Positions 22,441-32,721 of a stretch of 60,000 nt of DNA are shown piece after piece. The notes beneath the pieces are model-generated. The model worked only from the letters and a program-made list of their open reading frames with translations, did no database searches and had not been told where the DNA came from. The position numbers were made by a program, and so were the translations under genes. Source of the stretch: Takakia lepidozioides. Its lineage: Eukaryota > Streptophyta > Takakiopsida > Takakiales > Takakiaceae. The stretch spans positions 49,912,001-49,972,000 of the forward strand of contig CM060733.1 in the NCBI GenBank assembly GCA_030704615.1. Direction: 5' to 3'. The stretch's first letter is position 1, and every line of letters starts with the position of its first letter.

Positions 22441-23045
22441 CCTTGAGTGCCCAAGGCACTCAAGGAGGCGGAGGCGCTCACTAGGTGGAGCCCCGCACAC
22501 CGGGTTGCGGTGGGGGTGGCTCCACAAGGGGTGGTGGTAGCTTAGTGGGACTTAGTGGGGGTGGCATAGGACTCACCATGGGGGTGGAGACCTCGTGGTG
22601 GGAGTCGTGGGGAGTCTTGGGACTCATCACGGTCCATAGGGGCCGTGGTGAGCGGGCCAAGACTCACCGCGACTCACCACCGGGAATCGAGGGTCTTCGT
22701 GGTGGTTCGCCATAAAATGGCATGGCTGGTTGTGAAACCCCCGCGGACAGCTACAGAAGTATATATAGGGAGTAGTAACCCCGAGAACGGTGCAAGCCCG
22801 TTGGTGACCAAAAACTAGTGAGTAAGCGAGCGAGCCGGAAAGCGACCAAAGAGTGGGGAGCTGTTCCGGACTGCCATCTACCAAAGGGAATTCTCCTAGT
22901 CCCAATTAGGTGGAGGGTTTTAGAGGGAAGCGAAGGGGGACCGTTATGTCCCGGTGAGCAGCCGAAGCTCCAAGTTGGCCCGGCGGCCAGGTTGGGAGTC
23001 AGGCGTGTGCATCAAAGCGAGTAACTATGACTTGAATGGGAGTTT
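22441..23045. other. GC-rich non-coding block replacing part of integrase
   Basis: Integrase similarity stops near 23045 (just after the HEELGHF zinc-ligand motif) and resumes near 22440 in the catalytic core, so roughly 110 codons were replaced by about 600 bp. One edge has a perfect hairpin, CTTGAGTGCC-CAA-GGCACTCAAG (22442-22464). The plus strand is G-rich with repeated ACTCACC and GTGG words, and has TATATATAGGG at about 22760. It could be a solo LTR or another inserted element; I could not define terminal TG/CA or a target duplication. Confidence 0.5.
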
Positions 23046-24856
23046 ACCGAAGTGAGGTGCGCGACACAAAATGCCCCAACTCCTCATGGGCATGCCGCAC
23101 TAACCGTGCCCGCTGTGTTGGGTGAGGCATAATCCTCACTCGACCATCCTCCCACACTCGGAGCAGGTGTGTTCCCTCCCACTTGAACCTCTTGGCTCGT
23201 TGTAGGATCCGATCCCTCTCCTTGGCAGTCACAGTTGCTGCCGTGTCTCCTGTGCGGAGATAGTCCAACACAGCTGAATCCTCATGTATATCTTTGGCAC
23301 CACCCTGCTCATTGATAGCCTCAGGGTCCTCAGACACTTGATCTACAGTCATCCCTGTTGCAGGTCCAACCTGGCCTTCCGCTGCCAAGATACACAGAAA
23401 TGCAGATGCATGCCATCCGGGCACCATCTCCTCGTCCGTCTCACCATGCCACCGAGCTCCAGTGTCATCTTGCTGGCTCGTGCATGGATTGCGACTCAAC
23501 CCATCTGCATCCTGATTGACCAAACCCGGTCGATGCACAACCTGAAAGTCATACTCTTGAAGGATGAGTGCCCACCGTGCAAGCTTCCCCGTAAGCTTGT
23601 CTGACTCCATCAACCACTTGAGTGGTTGGTGATCCGTGACAAGGGTGAAGAGATTGCCGTTTAGATAGCACCTTAAGTGTACCACGGCCCACACTGCAGC
23701 TAAGCATTCTCCCTCATATGAGCTATACTTAGACTCTGCAGCATTGTTCGAGCGGCTAGTATAAGCCACTACGAACTCTCTTCCCTCATCATGCACCTGT
23801 GTGAGCACCGCTCCAAGCCCCAGCATGCTCCAATCTGTATGAAGCTGAAAAGGACGCCCCCTGATAGGTCGTCTCAAGATGGGCGCCGAGGTCAACCTTG
23901 CCTTGACCTCTTGAAAAGCTTGTTCTTGCTCGTCTTTCCACTGCCACTCCTGGTCCACCTTGGTCAGTTTGGTTAGAGCCTTTGCAATGGCACTAAATCC
24001 CTTAACAAACCATCTATTATAGTTTGCTAACCCCATGAAAGCTCGAACTCGGCTCACATCCGTGGGGCGTGGAACCTATGCAATGGACTCTACTTTAGTC
24101 TGCTGTACCCCCAATCCTCCAGGATATATCATGTGACCCAGATACTCAATCTGGTTGTGGAAAAACTTGCACTTTCCCGGATGTAACTTCAATCCGTGCG
24201 CCCTCAAGCGCTCAAATACCCCCTGAAGGTGTCTCTCATGCTCTTCCACCGTAGCACTAAAGATGATGATGTCATCTATGTAGCATCGAGCAAACTCCCA
24301 CCCCTGCTAGAATCCTGTCCATGACTCTCTGAAACTCTGCCGGAGCATTCTTAAGCCCAAATGGTAAGAACCGCCACTGGTATAGGCAATCCTTCCCGTG
24401 TTCATTGATCCCCCAGAATGCCGTCTTTTGCTTATCCGCCTCCTTGATCGGCAACTGGTGATATCCGGATCGTAAATCCAACGTGCTAAAGACCTTGGCA
24501 TGCCCAATGGCATCAAAGATCTCCTCTAGTGTCGGCATGGCATACCTATCGGACTTGGTCTAACAATTTACAGGCCGGTAATCACCGCACATACGTCTCT
24601 CCGTCCAATTGCCAAAGACATCCTTCTTGGCTGGCATCACTGTGGCTGAAGCATACTCCCCCCCAGATAGCTCCACCAAACCAGCCTCCCAAAGGTCCTG
24701 AGTTCTCATCTGAATCAAGGACCTCTCCATGTCGCTGTATCTATAGGATCTCCGAAAGATTGGCGTGTTAGTAGCCAATTCAATGTGAATCTCTTGACCT
24801 TTTAGTGCTCCTAAGTCTTTCAAACTGAAGGCAAAGCAGTTCCTGTAAGCCCTCAA
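23044..24856 (-). pseudogene. Reverse transcriptase, RNase H and integrase N-terminus of the methyltransferase element
   Basis: RT begins in the FRRSYRYSDMER region (24856-24560) and continues through FSTLDLRSGYHQL (first catalytic Asp) and LPFGLKNAPAEFQR. A single-base insertion near 24295 breaks the frame just before the CYIDDIIIFS catalytic motif (about 24290-24265). LGHMIYPGG follows. RNase H shows LHTDWS, YSSYEGECLA and LVTDHQPLKWL, and is followed by LVRHAHEELGHF, the two His of the integrase zinc domain. In-frame TAG codons are at 24560-24562 and 24076-24078, both where Ty3 elements commonly have Gln. Confidence 0.88.
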
Positions 24857-25162
24857 GAACCGCCGTATACGTCGTCTCTCTCCTTCGCTGAATATAGGTC
24901 CAACATCGGGCTCCCAGTTGTCCTTCGTGACTGCAACCTTGAGTCCAGCAGGCTTAGAGGTAGAAAACGCGTCCCGTGGTTGCTATGCTGCAACCTCTTG
25001 AGCAGTGACCACTGCCTCCTCTGTCAGTGACAATGTCTCATCCTGCCCCATCATCCCATCTTTGAGGACCTCCTCAATCCGAGAAAAATCCCCAAGTTGA
25101 TCCATCACCGCCGCCTTGGCTGCCAACTCCTTCTGAACCTCGAGCACCTCCCACGTGTGCTA
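24857..25162 (-). pseudogene. Linker between methyltransferase and RT, same frame, two TAG codons
   Basis: The frame of the methyltransferase continues after TAG at 25160-25162 through an acidic helix-like stretch (WEVLEVQKELAAKAAV, EEVLKDGMMGQDETLSL) to a second TAG at 24983-24985, then on into the RT without a frame change. It joins the methyltransferase and RT into one polyprotein. Confidence 0.7.
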
Positions 25163-26440
25163 TGGATGTGGCCTGCACCTCGTGGTCCTCACCTGCTCGC
25201 CCTCACTCGCTGCCTGTACCGTCTCGGTAGGCAGGGAGACCATGAAGGGAAGTGTACTCCGTACTCTGCGCTGCTCAGCCATAGCCAAGCTGATAATCCA
25301 GGTCAAGCAATTGAGATCCATTGCTTGGCCCAACACCTGACGACGTGATGCCTCAGCAAGAGATGGCACCGCCGTGGTACCTGTGGTAAAACCCATCGCC
25401 CGCTCTTGCTCGTCAGCATTGGGCTCCACTAATTGTTGCAACTGGCTATCCCACAAGAGGCCAGGTCCACCATCCCGAAAAGCATGGGATCTTGGGAAGC
25501 TGAGCAGTGTAGGTAATGCTGCTCGTGGTTGACCCACCTTGTTGACCACTGCCAAATGCGAACGGTCATCGTGTCTCACACGTTGAGACTGCCTCCCTGT
25601 GTCCAAAATGCTATCCACTGTGAGGTGCGCTGGCCACTGCACCCCATCAAATGCACGCTTGAGCAGTGCGGGTGGCATCAAGTTAGTCCACCAAAGCCGT
25701 GGACGATGAGCCCGTGACCCCACTGCAGCTGCATCCAGCAACACTGCTGACCCAAGCCACGATCGGACTTGATGCACACTGGCCATCACCCTGGCCCGAG
25801 AATCACCCATCAGTGGCACATTCTCCAAGATGTATGCTGGAGATACAGCTTGATGAAGCTGCAAGTGGCGCAAAACCCGCACCATCTCCCAAAACAGACC
25901 CGTCCTCGAGTCTCGCAATCCATTGCCATGCCTGGCTGATGAATGCCCTTGGCACGGCCAACCTGCCACTACCAGATCAATGGAGCCAATCCGCTCCAAA
26001 TCCTGCGCCCCCAGCAACGAAATGTCTGCTGGCAAGGCTTGTTGGTATCCACGAACTACAGACACTGGCAACAAATCAGGGTACTGCTGTACCAACTGAG
26101 CAACATGGCGCAGTGAGATGCGTCGTGCAGTCTCATCCCTCTCCACATACAGGTAACGTCGAACTTGTACACCTGCCTGCAGTACTGCAGCCAATCCAGT
26201 GCTGATCCCGCCAAACAAGTCCAGAAGGCATATGCCTTCATCCGGGCACTGCCACACAAGAGGTGTGGTGTCCAATGGCGACAACTGAGGTGGTCCTGGT
26301 GCAATCACCGCACTCTCCTCTTCTCCTGACGGTACGAAGGCTTCTACCCAGGCTTGTTGCACTCGTTCATGCATGTCATCCTGCTCTGTTGAAGGTGGCA
26401 CATCCTCTGCATGGGCATTGCCTTCCAGCAACTCTCCAGG
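25163..26440 (-). CDS. C5-cytosine DNA methyltransferase domain inside a Ty3/gypsy polyprotein
   Basis: This domain would transfer a methyl group from S-adenosylmethionine to cytosine C5 in DNA. Counting from the Met at 26431, motif I is DLFGGISTG (71-79), motif II has E97 in YLYVERD, and motif IV is AGWPCQGHS with catalytic Cys160. Motif VI is ILENV (201-205), motif VIII RAHRPR (240-245), motif IX is near 339-347 (ADEQERAMG) and motif X near 363-372 (RRQVLGQA). The order I to X is the normal one, not the permuted order of plant DRM enzymes. GISTGLAAV, LFWEMVRVL and RLWWTN lean towards the DNMT3 type. The domain is bounded only by TAG stops on both sides, in frame with protease and RT, so it is part of pol and not a nested host gene. 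The catalytic residues are intact although the element is not. Confidence 0.9.
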
Positions 26441-27967
26441 CTAACTAACTGCAGTTGTAAAGGCGGCTAGTGTTGGCATCTTGCCCCGCTGGGCAGCCGC
26501 AATATCCCCAATGAATGTCACAGGGAGCTGTGCATGACGACCATCCCTTGACTGCCATCCAGGCCTGTAGGATGCTGACTCCTCCCAAAAGTCCAGGGTG
26601 AAGCCCATGGGATATAACACTGGCCCACCAACAAGGACATCGTAAGAGACTGCATCTGTCACAATGGCCTTGGCTCGCATCACTGAGCCATCTACATGAT
26701 GATCTGGTTGTAGTTCAATGGCCAACTCACACCGTGTCATGCCCCGAGCCTGCTCCGATCCTCCTAGAGATGTCTGTATCTGGAAAGGACAAGGCTCCAT
26801 ATCCACCTCCATGAGGCCCAAACCTGCAATAGCAGCTCTGCCCAACATCAGTGGCTGAGCTCTCGAGTCCAACAAGACCCGCAGTGGCCGGTACTTCTTG
26901 CCTGCCGGTCCACTCAAAGAGAAAATGTCATTCTGGTTGTCTAACAAGACAACTCCAGGTGTCACCATGGCGCGCTCAAAGGCTGGCCTAGCTGGCAGCT
27001 CCGTCAACCTGACAGCTGTAGCTTGCCATGGTGCAGTCGTGGCAGTCTTGACCCTCAAATCCGAGGATCCCTCTGCCACTACACCTTCCAGTAACTCTGC
27101 AGAAGATGAAGTGACCTCCCCACTCTCACAGAGTGTTGCTGCTAGTCTGAACACTGCAGCTGGTCTTACCCCCGGCGTCGCAATCATGGTTGACGGGAAC
27201 AGTGGGGCTTGACACACAGAGGTGGCTGCCCCCAATAACACACCGGCTGCACTAGCCTTGGTAGCAGGTGTCAGTGATGCGCGTGTAGCTCTCCCCAATG
27301 GCATAGTAACCTCCGCCTCGGTAACAGTCGGGCGAGAACTAGGTGCCATGGATGGCGTCGACACTGTCTCCGCCAATGTGAATGATTGAGGAAGCCTCGC
27401 CTGACGGCTTGCCTCCCCACGCTGTGAATCCAATTCCACCTCTGCACCTCGTGGCTCAGGAACTTGTGCTGCTCCTCGAGTCACGGCTGCAGCAGACTCC
27501 ACCTGCTCTAGTGGTAGTGCTGCTCCGCACATGAATCCCATGCCTCCCATATCTCCTCCTTCAGGAGTAGGAGGTGGACCATCCCGCCTGGGAGCCGGTA
27601 CCACCTGAGCTGTAGCCATGGCAGCGAGCCTCTGCTCTAGCTGCTGAAGCCTGTTGGCCATGCCTTGGTCAACACCCTGACCTCCGCGTACTTGACCATG
27701 TTGAGTTTGCCCTTGGCCTGCACCTCGTGCCCGGCCACCTCGTCCTCTCTGGGCTGGTCCACCTCGCCCCCGACCACCATTGTTCCCTTGGAACTGGCCT
27801 GGGCGCAACTCAGGATGCAAGTCATAACACTGGGCATCTCCATGCCCATACTTGCCACAATGCCCACACTGCAACTGTGCAGGCTGTGCTGGTGCCGACC
27901 TTTTGTCACTCTCTGGGCAATCTCTCTTGACATATTTTTGAGCTATTGCATTTGGAGCTAGCACCAT
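26441..27967 (-). pseudogene. gag C-terminus (zinc knuckle, RGG region) and aspartic protease
   Basis: A CCHC zinc knuckle, CGHCGKYGHGDAQC, lies near residues 34-47 and is followed by an RGG-type stretch (GRGRGGPAQRGRGGRARG). A long Ala/Pro/Ser-rich linker leads to the protease at about 26895-26570: LLDSRAQPLMLGRAAIAGLGL, with DSR where retropepsins have DSG or DTG. SYDVLVGGPVLYPMGF follows. The frame is open a few codons upstream of the Met to a TGA, so the N-terminal two thirds of gag are absent. It ends at TAG (26441-26443), directly in frame with the methyltransferase. Confidence 0.8.
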
Positions 27968-27998
27968 TTGTTCCAGTACTCCATACAGGATCGGTCAC

Positions 27999-28896
27999 TG
28001 AGGGACTGGAGCAATAAATAACAAGATTCCCATCATCGAACCAATATTAGAAACATCAATGATATAAAACATCTTGTGAAAAGTAGGAGGAAAGAGCAAA
28101 TAATCAAATTCATGTTCATTTTAGTTGTGGATTCCATCACCTTTGTTTTGGAATCTGCATGATGACCACATCAAATACGAAGAGGGCTCTGGAGAAGAAG
28201 GGCAAATTTTGGACCCGGAATTGTGTGAAGATTTCACTGCTTTATCAATAGACTATTGAAAGTTTTGAGACCATGAGTCATGATCCATCATGAAATCCTA
28301 ATTTGGCATGCATTTGAGCATGAAGTACTAACGAGAAGTGTTCAACTTGTGTGCATTTGCAATTCACAAGTGCCCACAATATCAGTCGTGTTCATTGCAT
28401 CGTCCTCCTCCCTAGACTGTACAATGTCAATTGGCGACATTGATCTCACCCTGAATATCGTCTACGGACTAGGTAACCGGCGAGAGCTGGCCGGTTACCG
28501 GACATAGCCAACAGTTTGGGAGCGTCGAGCTGACTGGCTAATGACCGGCGTAACCAGTTACCTGGGAGGTACCTTGGGGTTGGGAGGTAGGTAGGTAAGT
28601 CGGTTGCTCTCTTTCTCTTTAGAATTCGTGTTTATGTTTTGTTTATCTCATTTTGCTGTTTCTAGTGTACTTTTGAGCAAGTTTTCTAAGATTCTCAGAT
28701 GGAGGTTATGCAATAGCTCTTAGATGGAGGTTATATAGTAGTCAGGCGATTTCTGTTGAGAGTAGTCAGATGTAGGTGTTTCGATTTCTGCACACTAGTT
28801 CAATTCTGAACCATTTAAGCTATACCAAAGATCGAATCAATTGCGGTGATTTTTAGTTTGGTTCATAATTGTACTTCTTTGCAGCCAATTTTGTCA
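27999..28896. other. Intergenic, no gene recognised
   Basis: Mostly unique-looking sequence. A perfect 10-bp inverted repeat GGTAACCGGC / GCCGGTTACC lies at 28472-28481 and 28490-28499, with a related GGCGTAACCAGTTACC further on. A splice-acceptor-like TTTGCAG is at 28880-28886, just before the next ORF. Confidence 0.5.
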
Positions 28897-29399
28897 ACTA
28901 TGGTGGGTCGTAGAAGTAGTGGAGTGCCTAAAGCAAAGAGAAGCTATGATTCTAGTTCCAATAGTGAGAGGCTTTTTAATCGCTTGCCGTTGTCGCAATT
29001 GTCACCTGTTTCTTCTGTTAAGAAGCGCAGAACTAAGAAGAAGCATTGTGGTGGGAATAAAGTGAAGAAGTTGTTATGTGTCGGTTCTCCGCTCCGTCCT
29101 CTGTGCATGATAAATATGTTGAAGACATATTGATTGACTCATCAACTGTGGCTAATGATCCTGAAGTTACTTTGAGCAATACTGATAAGCCTACTGAGGT
29201 GCAGAGTGCTATAGATTGTGAGCATGATCTTGTAATTGAGGTTGTTTCCGCTGAATTGAATAGCGGTGTGGATTATGATTCATATCTTAAAGCTGAAACT
29301 GCTCCCTGGCAACTGACATTTCTATCAACAATGTTCCATTTTACTGAACGGATATGGGACAAGAAGGTTGAAAAACACCCTAGTAAATGTAGATTTTAG
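28897..29399 (+). CDS. Unidentified ORF pair, possibly one frameshifted gene
   Basis: An ORF with an ATG at about 28900 gives a basic, Ser-rich N-terminus (MVGRRSSGVPKAKRSYDSSS, then KKRRTKKKH, a nuclear-localisation-like run). It runs into a second overlapping ORF in another frame (29076-29399) with an acidic composition (VEDILIDSSTVANDPEVTLS). Composition suggests one protein split by a frameshift near 29080-29100, or an unseen intron. I recognise no domain. It may be a remnant of a mobile element. Confidence 0.3.
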
Positions 29400-29449
29400 G
29401 ATTGAATGTGTCTTTCAGATATGTGGGCAATTAGTACTAGAGTTGATTA

Positions 29450-30100
29450 CGACATCCTAAAACTTCTCGCAGTAAGACTATACGAACAAATGCCTGAGCC
29501 TAAATGCGAGAATGGACATCTGTAGAGGATTTTGAACAACACAGATTAATACCGGGGTACAACCAGATTTCCATAGTTGCCAAGGAGTGTGAGCTCTAAG
29601 ATAGGCCCACACAGGGCATCCAAAAGGGTCTTGCCTTGTCCAACAATTCAAGAGAGGGAGAGGGATTGCTTGGGAGAAGATTTCTGTAGAAAGAAGTATC
29701 AAGAGAACAGACCCTGGATGCCATGGGGCATCATTGTTCACAATCCTCAATCGTTTCCGTGGGTTGGCACAAATTGGGCAGTCAGTCACCAAAGCTTGCA
29801 TGAAGATTTCGCCGTGGAGTGTGTTGTGTTGAAGGTTGCGGGGCCCAAAGATCGCAGTCTTCTCAAAGTTGCAATGGTGGACATCAACTCGTAAGTTACA
29901 ACGCCTCTCGCTTTTGGACTTTGAATTTGGCAGTCATTGCGAATCCTCATGAAGGATTCGGTTTGCAACTTCCCACAGGAAGACGTGCACTAATTTTGGC
30001 CAACCTTTCCTTCCTCCATATATTTTCCAAATACATTTCCAATCAAGACAAGTCCCTACAAGAAAGGATTCCATTTTCTCTACCACTTACTGTAGGACTG
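29450..30100 (-). pseudogene. LINE 3' remnant with RT-associated zinc finger (zf-RVT)
   Basis: In changing minus-strand frames one reads WKCIWK, VHVFLWEVANRILHED, then CPIC followed (one frame over) by PTETIEDCEQ, a stop, and CPMASRV. This is the plant LINE C-terminal pattern FLW..N.., C-x2-C, ETIEHCL..CP.A..VW. The same pattern is seen on the plus strand at 58600-58880. Several frameshifts and stops show an old copy, and the RT itself is not present. Confidence 0.5.
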
Positions 30101-32721
30101 AGTGGGAGTGAGAAGCGAGTAACCAATTTTCAAAGAGTGTCCAAAGAAGGGGGAGCAGGAACCATTCATCCAAGAGCACTCTCCCCGTCAAATTGAAGGC
30201 TGGCCAGGGGGAGAGTGAGGAACCAGGAAAGGTTAAGAACATTGACAATAACAGTGAACCCGAGGCCTCAGACAGTTAGGGAATCTCCGTGTTTTTTTTT
30301 TTGGGTTAAAAATGTCCACTTTGAGCTGCTCATATATTCAATCTGGGATCAGGGAAGTGGAGGGTACCGAAGGCAATAAGTAGAATGTGATCACAGATTT
30401 CTCCTATGCAGATAAATATATGATGTTGAGGCGTGCTTTGGCAGCTATGTAAATGGATAGGCTGGCAGGCTTCTTCTTGTCTTCATCATCACCTGCCACG
30501 GGGTCAGAAACCAGAAGAATTGTTCAAAAACGAGGGAAACTGTGATGGGTAAACTGTGAGGGAAACAGCCTTTCCAGAAACTCGTAAGCTCCGTGGTATT
30601 CTATTTAGGAAGGCTTCAGCAGTGTCAACAGTCGAGCAGTGCAGGCCTGCTGGTTGTAGTGTCTTTTCCTCAACCATAGAGATCGGAATTGACAGAAGAC
30701 CTCCAGTCTGGTAATGTTGAAGTTCGATACATAGTTGGTGATGGCAGCGTCATTGGGCCAACTTCTCATGGACTCCACTAATCCTGCCACACTGGTTAGG
30801 TACTCTGTCCAGGCCCCAAAACATGCTTTGAACATAATAACTAGGCCTTGAAGACGATTGTGGCCAACCTAATCTGCATTGGAGCTTCGAACTAGTCTCT
30901 AGTCAGCTTACTGAACACGCAGAATGCAACTAGTGTGCAATGGAAATGGCTGAACCAAAGAGCCAATAACAGTGGGTTTTTGCACTCTATAACTCACAGT
31001 ACTTTCTATTGCTGATACTCTTGATTAACAAATTTGCAATTACAGTACAAACTTTTAAGAGAATCATCGAAGTGCTGAGTGAATGAGAAAGAGTCCAGAC
31101 TCTGGCAAGAAGAACAGGGGTAAGTGCCCATTTAAACTTTAAGACTAAGATGAGAGGATCCAAGGGCTTGCCACAAAGAAGTCCAGCTTTTCAAATTGCT
31201 CCTACCATCCATAGAATTAGATCAACCCAATTCCTACACCAGAGAGTTCAACTCCCACAGAGGTCACCAGTTGAGCTGCACCGCCTTAGGTCATACCTCT
31301 CTCATAGTATCAATGCTACTTTCTATCTTACAAACACAGACATGCACACCACAGGTCTACTAACTGTGAATATTGAGCGCACATACCATGGAGATAGAGA
31401 AAGAATTCAAAATTTATGAAGGTTAGAAGTGGTGTGAAATACCGCACGAAGCAGATGAGGTCAACTTCAAACTCCCCACTGGATCATATGTGCCTTTGAT
31501 CTCTGTATGACCAAGCGACCACTTCAAAATTTGGGTCAAGAGGCCGACCTTGAAACAGGTGCTGTCAACTGACCAGAAATTAACTGTGCTTACGGGTGAT
31601 CACAAACTTGGACCAGATACAGCTGAAACTCCAAACGCATGTGAAGGTCAAGAAGGTGCTACTCACAGTTCCAGAGAGAACTGATGCCCTTGTACTACTG
31701 TCTTTTCAATCCTTCACAACCATGGGGAATGCCCACAACTTGGATGCAATGAAGGACTATGACGACGGTGCCAAGAATGTATATCAGCATCTCTCTAAGC
31801 AAGGCATCTTTTCCTTTGTGGGTATGAACGCAGAAGCACGCACCACATCTCGAAAGACACTGGAGGGACGACAATGCCTGGAGTAGGACTGGATCCAGCC
31901 AGGAATATGCCTGAATGTTAAGAGATGCAGTCAGATTCCAGTTGACTCTTGAGGATTCGATCACGTTTTTCGAGCAGATAGCCGTCGTCACAGCCTAACG
32001 TTGTGTTATGGGCCTCACCACAGAGATTAGTTTCGGATTAGTGGCGCTTGATTAAGGGTTAATCAGGCCATCATGTCATCATCTACATATCCATTCAGGT
32101 AACCCTAGTTTCGAATGAGGCCTTCTCTGTATATCTCTCTCTCTTCAGACAGCTCTGATCGTCTTATTGCTGCAGTAGGCTAATTGTATGTGGGGTTTTG
32201 GGAACTCTGCATTTGCACGGGGGTTCCTCTCTGTTCGAGGGGCCGGGTGTTGTCTTGTAAGACATCGGTTTGATGGACTTGGGAGGGTATGATTTGCTCT
32301 AGACCATTGCAGGATTTCCCTGCCTGTCTTTTTTCTCTCTCTTTGAGCTCTGTGTCGATCTTTGTGTCATCAATTTCTGTGTTAAGAGGCCAATGGGGCA
32401 CCATTGAGGCGTAGGCTGCATGTAGGAGTCACCCGCTCCTGAGCTGTCCATGGGCAGATGGTGCTTTGAGTTTGCCACATCGCATTGAGACCGTGTGAAT
32501 CGCTGCCACAATTCATGCGTCTGTCTGCAGATTTTTATGATAGGTGGAGCAACTGTGTGATCGAAGAGGGAAACGAGGAGGGGGAAAGGGCTGGGAGTGG
32601 TAAGAGGGTGTAAGAACTGGGGGCAAATCAGTCGAGGGGCCGCCCTGCGGCGCATAAAGCCGTTGGTTGGTGGCTGTTGCGCTCGAATGCGCGGCCCCGT
32701 CCCCGCCCCCTGCTTCCGGCC
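30101..32721. other. Intergenic region upstream of GRV2
   Basis: No ORF here has recognisable domains or convincing composition; the 76-codon minus ORF at 30605-30835 and the plus ORFs at 31150 and 31596 are unsupported. A T-run lies at 30294-30303. The 600 bp before 32722 must hold the GRV2 promoter and 5' UTR; I see no clear TATA box. Confidence 0.5.

Larger units (their letters stand above)
21138..27998 (-). mobile_element. Ty3/gypsy element encoding a C5-cytosine methyltransferase and a PHD finger
   Basis: Domains in order on the minus strand: zinc-knuckle gag remnant, RGG-rich linker, aspartic protease, C5-MTase, RT with YIDD, RNase H, integrase, PHD finger. From 27967 to about 24300 and again from 22459 to 21299 every domain lies in the same reading-frame register, interrupted only by TAG codons; a one-base shift near 24290-24300 puts RT-RNase H (24290-23044) in another frame. 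Most of gag, any primer-binding site and a 5' LTR are missing. A C-rich run at 21219-21226 (a purine run on the minus strand) followed by TGTGGTAGAC may be the polypurine tract and the first roughly 80 bp of a truncated 3' LTR. Confidence 0.85.

Noticed and set aside
25699-26205. Plus-strand 168-codon ORF over the methyltransferase
   Set aside because: Antisense to an MTase with all motifs; no motif of its own.
21299-26443. UAG reassigned to glutamine, as in some ulvophyte algae
   Set aside because: GRV2 ends at TAG exactly at the expected C-terminus and FHA2 also ends at TAG, so TAG works as a stop in host genes; the frameshift and integrase loss show the element is simply decayed.
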